The notes below the pieces were generated by a model, which had not been told where the DNA came from, did no database searches, and worked only from the letters and a program-made list of their open reading frames with translations. From Rubrimonas cliftonensis (lineage in GTDB: Bacteria > Pseudomonadota > Alphaproteobacteria > Rhodobacterales > Rhodobacteraceae): 64,000 nucleotides of DNA. How positions within the stretch are numbered: the first letter of the stretch is position 1; the number at the start of each line of letters is the position of its first letter. The position numbers were made by a program, and so were the translations under genes. Positions 25,282 to 33,011 of this stretch are shown piece by piece. The DNA is taken from NCBI RefSeq assembly GCF_900107585.1, contig NZ_FNQM01000004.1:248001-312000 (forward strand), in the 5' to 3' direction.

Positions 25282-25755
25282 TCAGACGCCGTCCCGCGCG
25301 GCATCTGGGGCGGCGTCGTCCAGCGCGCCCCAGTCCGCGAGCGCCGCGCCGGCCGCGCGCGACAGCGCGCGCCCCGCCTGCGCCGCCGAGACCCGGGCGC
25401 AAAGCAGGGCCACGGCGGTGTCGACCTTGCCGCCGCGCTTCACCGAGGCGGGCCTGACGACCGCGCCGGCGAGCGCGGCGACATAGTCCTGCGCCTCGTC
25501 GAGGCTCTCGAACGCCTGCGCCTCCATGCGGGTCCGCCCGCCGCCCTCGGCGTCTTCGGAGACCTGCACCGACACCGCCCAGCCGACCGTCATGCGCGCC
25601 CAGAGCGCGATCTCCGCCGCCGCGCCGCCGTCGCGCACGCCGTGGCGCGCGCGCAGCGCGGCGCGCAGGCGCAGCGGCGGGGCGCCCGAGCGGCGCAGGG
25701 TGACGATGTCGCAGGCCACCGGGGCGAGGAAATCCTCTGTGAGAAGCGCGCTCAT
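25282..25755 (-). CDS. Hypothetical protein at the distal end of the gas vesicle locus
   Basis: A 157-residue soluble protein without a recognised domain. It is moderately Ala-rich with mixed helix and strand character (LRRSGAPPLRLRAALRARHG, RMTVGWAVSVQVSEDAEGG). The C-terminal third is helical. It starts two bases after the end of the preceding ORF, so it is very likely co-transcribed with the coiled-coil proteins and the gas vesicle genes. A structural or accessory vesicle role is only a guess from position. Confidence 0.7.
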   Translation of the reverse strand: MSALLTEDFLAPVACDIVTLRRSGAPPLRLRAALRARHGVRDGGAAAEIALWARMTVGWAVSVQVSEDAEGGGRTRMEAQAFESLDEAQDYVAALAGAVVRPASVKRGGKVDTAVALLCARVSAAQAGRALSRAAGAALADWGALDDAAPDAARDGV

Positions 25756-25757
25756 GC

Positions 25758-26651
25758 TCAGGCCTCCTTGCGATCCGTCTCATCGGTCGAGGCGTCGGCC
25801 GCGGTCTCGATCGACGGGCGAGCGAGCGTGACCACGCGCCCCGAATTGAAGATCGACGGCGCCCTGGCGGGCGTCGCGGCGCCGCCGCGCGCCGCCTGGG
25901 CGGCGAACTCGGCGGTAAGGGCGGCGCGCAGCTTCCCGGCGACATCCTCGCCCAGGGTCGCGGCGGCCGTCTCCATCGCGGTCGCGACGTTCATGGCGAC
26001 AGCGTCCGCCACCGCCTGCGTCAGCGCCTCGCGCAGCGCGGCCTCGTCGAGCGCCGGGGTCTCGGGCCGCGCTGCGACGTCGGCCTCGGCTGCTTCGACC
26101 GCCGTCGCAGGCGCGGGGGGCGCCGGCGCCGGCGCCGCGCCGCCGAGCGCGGCGATCTGCGCCGAAAGCGCCAGCGCCGTCTCAGTGATCGGGGCGATGT
26201 CGGCGCGGACGGAGTTGGAGACGGTCTCGCCCACGCCGTCCAGCGCCTCGGCCAGCTTCTGCTGGTCGTCGCGCAGCGCCTCGTTGCGCGCGAGCGCGCG
26301 ACGGTCGGCCTCGGTGATCTGCGCGTTGAGCTCCGCCGCCGCTGCGCCCATCGCCTCGGTGACGGTCTCGGTCAGGCTGTCGCGCATCTCGGTCTGGCCC
26401 TTGGCGATGCCGGAGAGCAGCGAGCCGAACGACGCGACGTCGTCGCGCACCGCCTCGAGCGCCCCGGTGTCGAGTTTGGGCGGGGGCGGGATCGCGGAGA
26501 CGCTCTCCTCGACGCGGCGAAGCCCTTCCCTGAGCGATGCCTCGACGCTCGACTGCGCGCGCATCCCGCGCCACAGCGCGAAGCTCGACAGCCCGATGGA
26601 GGCGAAGGCGAGGCCGCCCGCGGCGGCGGCGGCGAGGATGAGGTCGCTCAC
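25758..26651 (-). CDS. Membrane-anchored coiled-coil protein of the gas vesicle locus
   Basis: A 297-residue protein with a GTG start overlapping the upstream gene in GTGA. Residues about 4-27 form one hydrophobic helix (LILAAAAAGGLAFASIGLSSFALW), then a long charged helical region (EASLREGLRRVEESVSAI, EMRDSLTETVTEAMGAAAAEL) likely to form a coiled-coil. An Ala/Pro linker near residues 168-195 and a further helical part follow. Its translation is coupled to the 1016-residue repeat protein, so the two may act together, for instance as a membrane tether or scaffold (inference). No family is recognised. Confidence 0.75.
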   Translation of the reverse strand: MSDLILAAAAAGGLAFASIGLSSFALWRGMRAQSSVEASLREGLRRVEESVSAIPPPPKLDTGALEAVRDDVASFGSLLSGIAKGQTEMRDSLTETVTEAMGAAAAELNAQITEADRRALARNEALRDDQQKLAEALDGVGETVSNSVRADIAPITETALALSAQIAALGGAAPAPAPPAPATAVEAAEADVAARPETPALDEAALREALTQAVADAVAMNVATAMETAAATLGEDVAGKLRAALTAEFAAQAARGGAATPARAPSIFNSGRVVTLARPSIETAADASTDETDRKEA

Positions 26652-29600
26652 AGCGCGCGCCCCAGGCGCGGCGCGGCGGCGCGGGCGGCGGCGGCGCGCG
26701 TGTTCTCCATCCGCTCCATCCGGGCGAGGAACTCCGCGAGCGTGGCCGAGACGCGCTCCATCAGCGCCTCCGCCGCGTCGCCTCCGCCGCCGCCGTCGCT
26801 CGCCGTCGCGTCGATGTAGCGGGCGTGCAGGCCGTGAAGTTCGGCGCATTCCTCGCGGACGCGCTGCACCATGTCCACCAGCGCCGCGGCGTGGTCGGCG
26901 CCGAGCCCCGCCGCGCTGTCGATGCGCTCGCCCACCTCGTGCAGGCGCTCGGCGAGCGGGGCGAGCGCCTCGCGCAGCGCCTCGCCGTCCATCCCGGCGG
27001 CCTCGGGGCCGCTGTCGGCCAGCCGTCCGACCTCCGCTTCGAGGCGGGAGGCGACGGTCTGCAGGCCGAAGGAGAGGCGCGCGAGGCTCTCGCGCTCGCG
27101 CTTGAGGTCGATCGAGCCGCCGGCGCCGTGGCGCTCCAGCGCGGCGCGCAGTTCCGCCGCGGCCGCGGCCACCTCACCGCCGTCCTGCGCCGCGGCCAGC
27201 TCGCCGAGCCGCACCTCCAGCGCGTCGAGGCGGGGGGCCAGCGCCTCGGCGACGCCGCTCGCGTCCGCGCCGCGCGCGCTCGCGGCGACCAGCCGGCCGA
27301 TCTCGGCGTCGAGACGGCCGAGCATGGTCTGCAGCGCCGATGAAAGTCGGGTGAGCCCTTCGCGCTCGCGGTGCAGGTCGATCTGGTTGGTCGGCCGCGC
27401 GGCCAGCGCGCGGACCTCGCCGATCACGTCGGCGGCCAGCGTCGCCGCGCCTGGCGCGTCTTCGAGCGCGGCGCGAAGCTCGCCGGCCGCACGCGCCACC
27501 GTCGCCTCGATCTCGTCGAGCCGCGGGGCGAGGCGCTCCGCGGCGTCGGAGCCGGCGGCGCCGATGGCGGCGGCCTCGACCAGCCGCGTGATCTCGCCGT
27601 CCATCCGGTTGAGCATCGTCTGGAGCGCCGAGGACAGCCGGGTGAGCCCCTCGCGCTCGCGGTGAAAGTCCACGGCGGGCGGCGTCGGGAGCGGCCGCTC
27701 CGCAAGGGCGGCGAGCGCCGCGAGGTCGGCGCGCATCGCGGCGACGTCCCCGGCGGCGGCGTCGAGGCCCGAGAGGCGGCCCCTGATGTCGTCGATCCCC
27801 GCGAGCTTCGCGCCCAGCGCGTCGAGCGCCGAGCTCTGGGCGGTCTCGAAGGCGTCGATCCGGGACGAGAGCGCCTCGCCGCCGCCGCCGGCCTCGATCA
27901 TCCGGGTGATCTGGCCGTCGAAGCGGGCAAGGATCGTGTGCAGGGCCGAGATCATCCGGGTCAGGCCGTCGCGCTCACGGGCGAGGCTCTCGGTCGGATC
28001 GGGGCGGGCGGAGAGCCGGGCGAGGGTTCCGGCGAGGGCGTCCATGCGCGCGTCGAGGCGGGTTTCGAGCGCCGCCATCGGCGCGGCGATCGCCTCCTCT
28101 GGGGCGGGCGCGGGTTCGGAGAGGCGCGCGGCGACGGCCGCGAGGGCCTGCTCGAGCCGCGCGAGGGCCTCGGGGGCGTCCGTCGGGGCGTCGGCCAGTC
28201 CCTGCAGCGCCGCCTCGATGCGGTCGATCCGCTCGGCGAGCTCCGGCGCTGCGGCCTGCGGCGCGGCGAGGGCGGCCTCGATGCGGGCGAGCGCGGCGTC
28301 GGCGTCGGGCGCCGGCTGCGCAGGCGCGGCGGCCAGCGCGGCGAGGGCGGTCTCGATGCGTGTCAGCCGCGCGGCGGTCTCGGCGTCCGCGCCGGCCGGG
28401 CGGGCGGCGAGGCCGGCCAGCGCGGCCTCGATGCGGTCCATGCGCCGGGCCTCGGCCTCGCCGGCGGCCTCGGCTTCTGCGTCGGTCGTGGCGGCGGGGG
28501 CCTGCGCGAGCGCGGCCAGCGCCGCCTCGATCCGCTCCAGTCGCGCGGCGGCGGCTTCGGCGGCGGCCTGGGTGGCGGGATCGACCTGCGCGGCGGGCGC
28601 TTCCGAGAGCGCGGCCAGCGCCGCCTCGATGCGGTCGAGGCGCTCGACCGCGGCTTCGGCGGCGGCTTCTGCGGCGCCGCCGGCGACGGCCGGCGCCTCG
28701 GCCATCGCGGCGAGCGCGCCCTCGATCCTGGCGAGGCGGTCGTCCATGGCGCCGCCGTCCGCCAGCGCGGCGGTCGCGGCGTCGATGCGCGCCAGTCGGT
28801 CGTCAGACGCGGCGTCGCCCTCGGCGCCGGCGAGGCCCGCCAGCACGGCCTCGATGCGGTCCAGCCGCTCCAGCGCGGCGGCGCCCTGCGGCTCCGCCGG
28901 CGTCTCGGCCAGCGCCGCGAGCGCAGTCTCCATGCGGGCGAGCCTGTCGGTCAGCGCGTCGCCGTCGCCCGGCGCGAGCGCCGCCAGCGCCGCGTCGATG
29001 CGCTCCAGCCGCGCTGCGAGGTCTTCGGGCTCGGCCGGCGCGGCGAGCGCGGCGAGCGCGTCCTCGATGCGTCCGAGCCGCGCAGCCGTGTCCGCGCCGT
29101 CGCCGGTCTCGCCGGTCTCGCCCGCGTCGCCGGCGGCGGTCAGCGCCGCCTCGATCCGCGCCAGCGTCTCCATCATCGCGGGGTCGGCCTCGCCCCGGTC
29201 CGCCCCGGCGGCGCCGGCCTCAAGGCCGGCGGACAGGCGCTCCTCGAGCCGGTCGACGAGTTCGCTGATCCGCGCGGCGGTGGCCTCGGCGGCGGCGGCG
29301 GCGTAGCCCGCGTCGATCACCACGCGCCGGTCGGTCGAGAGCGCCTCGTCCGGCCGCGCCAGCGCGCCAAGCAGGGTCAGCATGTCGGAGGCGCGGCGTT
29401 CCGGGGCCTGCGCGGGCGCCTCCAGCGCCACGATCGTCGGCGGCGTCGGCGCGCCCAGCTTCTCGGCGAAGGCGCTGGCCACGGCCTCGGGGTCGCCCTT
29501 GCACTCGAAGGCGTAGCTCAGCGGATCGATTCGGTAGATCGGCCCGTCGACCAGTTCGGCGAGAGCCTCCAGCGCGGCCACCTCGTCGTCGAGAGAGGCC

Positions 29601-29698
29601 TCCGCGGCCAGCCCGTCGGGAAAACTCAGGTGGTGGGTGGCGACGCCGGCCTGCGCAAGGCGCATGAGGGTCTCATCCATCGATTGCTGATCGGCCAT
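26648..29698 (-). CDS. 1016-residue repeat/coiled-coil protein of the gas vesicle locus
   Basis: A very large protein with three zones. Residues 1 to about 100 look globular (SFPDGLAAEASLDDEVAALE, IYRIDPLSYAFECKGD). Residues about 150-510 hold some 14 copies of a short heptad-like motif, RIEAALAALA and variants, separated by Ala/Pro/acidic linkers of 10-30 residues. Residues about 560-1000 hold four copies of a longer unit of the form RERxGLTRLSSALQTML-RxDxEIxRLV, separated by about 90-100 residues. No membrane helix and almost no Cys. The whole points to an elongated scaffold. It lies 141 bases after gvpK and is coupled to the membrane-anchored ORF. No known Gvp family was recognised. Confidence 0.8.
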   Translation of the reverse strand: MADQQSMDETLMRLAQAGVATHHLSFPDGLAAEASLDDEVAALEALAELVDGPIYRIDPLSYAFECKGDPEAVASAFAEKLGAPTPPTIVALEAPAQAPERRASDMLTLLGALARPDEALSTDRRVVIDAGYAAAAAEATAARISELVDRLEERLSAGLEAGAAGADRGEADPAMMETLARIEAALTAAGDAGETGETGDGADTAARLGRIEDALAALAAPAEPEDLAARLERIDAALAALAPGDGDALTDRLARMETALAALAETPAEPQGAAALERLDRIEAVLAGLAGAEGDAASDDRLARIDAATAALADGGAMDDRLARIEGALAAMAEAPAVAGGAAEAAAEAAVERLDRIEAALAALSEAPAAQVDPATQAAAEAAAARLERIEAALAALAQAPAATTDAEAEAAGEAEARRMDRIEAALAGLAARPAGADAETAARLTRIETALAALAAAPAQPAPDADAALARIEAALAAPQAAAPELAERIDRIEAALQGLADAPTDAPEALARLEQALAAVAARLSEPAPAPEEAIAAPMAALETRLDARMDALAGTLARLSARPDPTESLARERDGLTRMISALHTILARFDGQITRMIEAGGGGEALSSRIDAFETAQSSALDALGAKLAGIDDIRGRLSGLDAAAGDVAAMRADLAALAALAERPLPTPPAVDFHREREGLTRLSSALQTMLNRMDGEITRLVEAAAIGAAGSDAAERLAPRLDEIEATVARAAGELRAALEDAPGAATLAADVIGEVRALAARPTNQIDLHREREGLTRLSSALQTMLGRLDAEIGRLVAASARGADASGVAEALAPRLDALEVRLGELAAAQDGGEVAAAAAELRAALERHGAGGSIDLKRERESLARLSFGLQTVASRLEAEVGRLADSGPEAAGMDGEALREALAPLAERLHEVGERIDSAAGLGADHAAALVDMVQRVREECAELHGLHARYIDATASDGGGGGDAAEALMERVSATLAEFLARMERMENTRAAAARAAAPRLGRAL

Positions 29699-29839
29699 GG
29701 CTGTCGTCCGTTTCTAGACCTCGGCGCCGCGACGCCCGCCCTTCTGGCCGACCCGCGAGGAGAGGCTTGGGCCAAGATGGTTAAATTTGTCTCCCCCGAG
29801 TCGGCGTTCACCGCGCCTTTCGCCCGCGCTGCGCGCGCA

Positions 29840-30184
29840 TCACGAAAGTCTGCCGAGCGCGCCGAGATCGAGCGACAGGTCCGCCTCCTCCAGCCCGAAA
29901 CGGCCTGCGAGATCGCGCAGGGCGGCCGCCGCGCGCATCAGCGTCTCGCCGACGCGCGCCTCCTCCTCGGGCGTCAGGGCGCCCGCCTCCATGCGGCGGA
30001 TCGCCTGCAACTCCATGAGTTTGCGAATAAACTCCATCAGGCCCAGCACCAGCCGCGCCAGATCCCGCTCCACCGTCTCGGGGGAGAGGGCCACGCGCCC
30101 GTCCGGAGCCGAGGCCAGCAGCGCCTCGACGGCGGCGGCGCAGTCCTCGGCGTCGAGCGCCATCGTGGCGCGCGCCCCGCTCAC
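29840..30184 (-). CDS. gvpK: Gas vesicle protein GvpK
   Basis: A 114-residue protein with the GvpK core: DLARLVLGLMEFIRKLMELQAIRRMEAGALTPEEEARVGETLM, then DLAGRFGLEEADLSLDLG. Length fits GvpK. The GTG at 30184 overlaps the GvpF/L-type stop upstream in GTGA; an ATG at 30163 would shorten it by seven residues. GvpK is a minor protein needed for gas vesicle formation in several systems. It is the last recognisable gvp gene of the main run. Confidence 0.92.
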   Translation of the reverse strand: MSGARATMALDAEDCAAAVEALLASAPDGRVALSPETVERDLARLVLGLMEFIRKLMELQAIRRMEAGALTPEEEARVGETLMRAAAALRDLAGRFGLEEADLSLDLGALGRLS

Positions 30185-30831
30185 GACGCGGCGCCCTGCG
30201 CGGCGGCGACGAAGCTGAACGCGGGCCAGGGGCCGGTGAGCCCCGCGCCGAGCCCGCGGGCGGCGGCCTCCACGCGCTGGCCGGCGCCGCGCGGGGCGAG
30301 CACGGCGACGTCGACGCCGCGCCCGGCGGCGGTGTCGAAGCCGCGCGCGCGGGTCTCGCGCGCCACGCCGGCCAGCGCGGCGGCGGCGTCGGCCTCCGCG
30401 CGTCGGCGGTCGCGCGCCTCGGCGCCGTGCGCCGCCGCCCGCGCCCTGAGCCATGCGCGGCCGTCGGACGGTTCGCCCGCCGCCGGCGTCGCATCGGCGG
30501 CGGCGCGGGGCGGCAGGGAGAGCGTCAGCACCCACTCCGCCTGGTCCGCGAGCCGCGCCAGCGCCTCCGAGAGCGCCTCCGCCTCGGCGTCGAGCCAGGC
30601 GCGCGCGGCCTCGATCGAGAACCGCCCGCCGTGCACGGGAGCGAAGGCCCCGGCGGCGGCGGCGGCGCGCGCGGTCGCGGCCACGCGCGCGCCGGCGGCG
30701 CCTTGACCCTCCGTCGCGGCGTCGAGCACCGCGGCGAGCGGTCCGGACTGCGCGAGCGTCAGGCCGGCGGCCGCGATCGCCGCCGCGTCGGCCGCGCGGG
30801 CGGCCCCGAGCAGGATCAGCGCGGCGGTCAT
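30181..30831 (-). CDS. Gas vesicle GvpF/GvpL family protein (paralogue 4)
   Basis: A 216-residue divergent member of the GvpF/L family. The recognisable part is the C-terminal signature LTGPWPAFSFVAA, preceded by an Ala-rich helical domain (RDRRRAEADAAAALAGVARETRARGFDT). It is shorter than canonical GvpF (about 250) and the N-terminal beta domain is weakly conserved. The ATG at 30831 overlaps the small gvpA-family gene in ATGA; an in-frame ATG at 30846 is possible. GvpF/L proteins bind GvpA and probably act as chaperones at nucleation. Confidence 0.78.
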   Translation of the reverse strand: MTAALILLGAARAADAAAIAAAGLTLAQSGPLAAVLDAATEGQGAAGARVAATARAAAAAGAFAPVHGGRFSIEAARAWLDAEAEALSEALARLADQAEWVLTLSLPPRAAADATPAAGEPSDGRAWLRARAAAHGAEARDRRRAEADAAAALAGVARETRARGFDTAAGRGVDVAVLAPRGAGQRVEAAARGLGAGLTGPWPAFSFVAAAQGAAS

Positions 30832-31040
30832 CGGCCCGCGCTCCATGAGGCGCGAACGGCCTCGGGCGAGGCGAGCACGATCTGCGCGCCGACATAGACG
30901 AGCTCCACGTCGGCGACGGTCAGCCACAGCTCGCCGCGCACGACGACGCCGCGCGCCAGAAGCCGGTCGATCACGTCGACAAGCGCCGCGTCCTCGCCGA
31001 CGCAGGTCGCGGCGGGCGCGGGGGAGGCGGCGTGGCTCAC
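30828..31040 (-). CDS. Small GvpA-family protein (GvpM/S-like minor vesicle protein)
   Basis: A 70-residue protein with the gas-vesicle (GvpA/J/M) core: ALVDVIDRLLARGVVVRGELWLTVADVELVYVGAQIVLASPE. It lacks the longer C terminus of GvpJ and differs from the main GvpA at many positions (WLTVADVELVYV instead of [12 protein letters not shown]). It is placed between two gvpF/L genes with ATGA overlaps on both sides. It probably sits in the conical tips or nucleation complex rather than the main rib (inference from minor GvpA paralogues). Confidence 0.85.
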   Translation of the reverse strand: MSHAASPAPAATCVGEDAALVDVIDRLLARGVVVRGELWLTVADVELVYVGAQIVLASPEAVRASWSAGR

Positions 31041-31918
31041 GGCGCGGCTTTCGCGTCGCCCGATCCGTTTGCGGCCGCGGGCGCCGCGTCGGGGACGGGC
31101 TCTGCGGCGGGCTCCGCGGTGGAGTCCTCGGCGGGTTCGGGCGCAGGCTTGGGTTCGGCGAAGCTGTAGGCCGGCCAGGGCCCGGTGATCTCGATGGCGA
31201 GCCCGGCTGCGGCGGCGGTCTCCGCCAGCCCGAGCGCGCGCGAGCGCAGCGCCGCGGTCTCGAGGCGCGAGACGAGGAGCGCCGCGTCGGCCAGGCGCTG
31301 CGTTCCATCGGCGGCGGGACGGGGCGGGAAGAGCGCCACGTCGCGCGCCTTCACCGTCAGCTCCGCCACGAGCCGCGTCACGGCCTCGGCCTGTTCGGCG
31401 GCGGCGCGGCGGCGGGCGTCGCGCGCCGCGGCGACGCCGCGCAGGTAGCCGGCGCCGTCGTCGGGTCTGGCGGAGAGCGCCGGCCGCGGCGGCGGGCCCG
31501 ATGTTTCGGGCGCCAGCACGATGCGGGCGCCCATCTCGACGCTGCCGGCGATGCGGTCGAGGATCGCGGCGTGGCGCTCGGCCTCGGCGGCGATCAGCGC
31601 GGCGGCGGCGGCGGGGCCGGAGGCGAGCGCGCCGAAGCGGGCAGGGGCCACGTCGGTCTCACGGGCGTAGGCCGCAAGGATCGCGTTGTGACGCATGGCC
31701 TCGGCCGCCTGCCGCGCCGGATCGGCCGCGGCGTCGAGCAGCGACGGCGACACGAGGGCGAGCAGGTCTCCGACCTCGATGCGGCTGTGCGGCGGCGCGC
31801 CAGCCGGTCGCCGCGCGCCGGCGCGCACCACGCCGTGGACGATCCAGCCGGGCAGGGGCGCGTCGGGGCTGCGGGCGGTCGCGGTCGATGCGGGGGCGTG
31901 CGCTTCTGTGGATGTCAT
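31037..31918 (-). CDS. gvpL: Gas vesicle GvpL/GvpF family protein (paralogue 3)
   Basis: A 293-residue protein. The N-terminal domain includes WIVHGVVRAG, LLALVSPSLLD and RHNAILAAYARETDVAPARFGAL, a GvpF/L-type region where canonical members read PxRFG. The C-terminal domain has helices (YLRGVAAARDARRRAAAEQAEAVTRL) and ends with the family signature IEITGPWPAYSFAEP. A Pro/Ala/Glu tail of about 40 residues follows. Start at 31918. GvpL interacts with GvpA and other accessory Gvps during assembly in other organisms. Confidence 0.88.
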   Translation of the reverse strand: MTSTEAHAPASTATARSPDAPLPGWIVHGVVRAGARRPAGAPPHSRIEVGDLLALVSPSLLDAAADPARQAAEAMRHNAILAAYARETDVAPARFGALASGPAAAAALIAAEAERHAAILDRIAGSVEMGARIVLAPETSGPPPRPALSARPDDGAGYLRGVAAARDARRRAAAEQAEAVTRLVAELTVKARDVALFPPRPAADGTQRLADAALLVSRLETAALRSRALGLAETAAAAGLAIEITGPWPAYSFAEPKPAPEPAEDSTAEPAAEPVPDAAPAAANGSGDAKAAP

Positions 31919-31934
31919 CGGGCTTCTCCGGCAG

Positions 31935-33011
31935 TCAGGCGGCGCGCGCGCGGGAAGGGGCCGCGGGGCCCTCCGCGTCGCTGCGCAGGGTGAGGAAGGG
32001 GCCTTCCGGCGCTTCGCCGGCGGCGAGCCGCGCCGCGCGGGCGGCGCCGGCGGCTGCAAGCAGCGCCGCGGCGGCGCGGGCCTGCGCGACGGCCTCGCCG
32101 GCGCCCGAATGCGCTCCCGGCGGCGTATCGGGATGCGCGTCGGGGTGCGCGGCGGCGGCGGCGCGACGGAAGGCCGCCGAAACGCGCCCCGGCTCCTCCA
32201 GCGGCCAGGCGAGGCCCAGCGATCTGGCCGCGGCGTCCAGGTCGGCGGCGTCGGGGCGCTCGACCGCGACTGCGGCGAAGGTGATCGCGGGGCTGGGGCC
32301 GATGAGGCGGATCCGAAGGCCCTCGGGCCAGATGGCGTCGATCGCCTCCAGGCGCCGCTCCAGAAGGGCGAGGCCGGGCGCGTCGGTCAGCGCGACGAGG
32401 TTGAGCAGGTCGGCCTCGTCCTCCGGCGGCAGCATGGCGGTCGCCTCGGCGACGCCGGCCAGATCGGCCGCGAAGCCGGCGCCGAGCCGCGCCCGCAACG
32501 CCGCCGCCCCCTGAGCGAGCGCCCGCGCGAAGGCTTGGCGGCCGTCTCCGGCGCGGGTCGTCGCGGCGGCGATCTCCGGCGCGTCGCGGAACCGCGCCAG
32601 CGCCTGCGGCGCGTCCCACGAGATGCGGACCTGATGCTGCGCGAAGCCCGTCAGCCGCGCCAGCGCCTCGCGCAGCGCGTCCGCGCTCGCGGCCAGCGCG
32701 CCCCGGGCCTCGCCGGGCGCAAGCCGCGCGCCGGGCGCGGCGGGCAGCACCGCGCCGCCCCGCATCAGCGCCTCAAGCAGTTTCTGGCGCGCGACAAGCG
32801 CCGCGCCGGCGGCCTTCCGGGCCGTTGCGCCGCCGCGCGCCGCGGCGCCAAGAAGGCCCCGCAGGCCGCCGACCGAGGGCGCCGGCGCGAAGATGGCCGT
32901 CAGCGGCCCCCGCCGCGAGAATGCGAGCTCCGACGGGCCGCCCCCCCCCGCCTCCAGCCGTCCGGCGTCGTCGGCGCCCATGACGGCGACGAACTCCATC
33001 GGTCGCGTCAT
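31935..33011 (-). CDS. GvpF/GvpL family protein fused to a J-domain-like C terminus (paralogue 2)
   Basis: A 358-residue protein. Residues 1 to about 250 follow the GvpF/L plan and end in the signature RLIGPSPAITFAAV (near 236-249). Residues about 255-340 read LDAAARSLGLAWPLEE, VSAAFRRAAAAAHPD, then a helix AVAQARAAAALLAAAG. This is the helix I, helix II, HPD loop, helix III order of a DnaJ J-domain, with HPD at 289-291 and a second HPD at 293-295. J-domains stimulate Hsp70 ATPase, so this protein could recruit DnaK to vesicle assembly. Its ATG overlaps the CDC48-type ATPase stop (ATGA). Confidence 0.85.
   Translation of the reverse strand: MTRPMEFVAVMGADDAGRLEAGGGGPSELAFSRRGPLTAIFAPAPSVGGLRGLLGAAARGGATARKAAGAALVARQKLLEALMRGGAVLPAAPGARLAPGEARGALAASADALREALARLTGFAQHQVRISWDAPQALARFRDAPEIAAATTRAGDGRQAFARALAQGAAALRARLGAGFAADLAGVAEATAMLPPEDEADLLNLVALTDAPGLALLERRLEAIDAIWPEGLRIRLIGPSPAITFAAVAVERPDAADLDAAARSLGLAWPLEEPGRVSAAFRRAAAAAHPDAHPDTPPGAHSGAGEAVAQARAAAALLAAAGAARAARLAAGEAPEGPFLTLRSDAEGPAAPSRARAA

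Noticed and set aside
27371-30706. Long open plus-strand frame (over 1100 codons) opposite the repeat protein
   Set aside because: Arg/Gly-rich composition typical of antisense frames in very GC-rich DNA, no domains, and fully explained by the RIEAALA repeat gene and gvp genes on the other strand.
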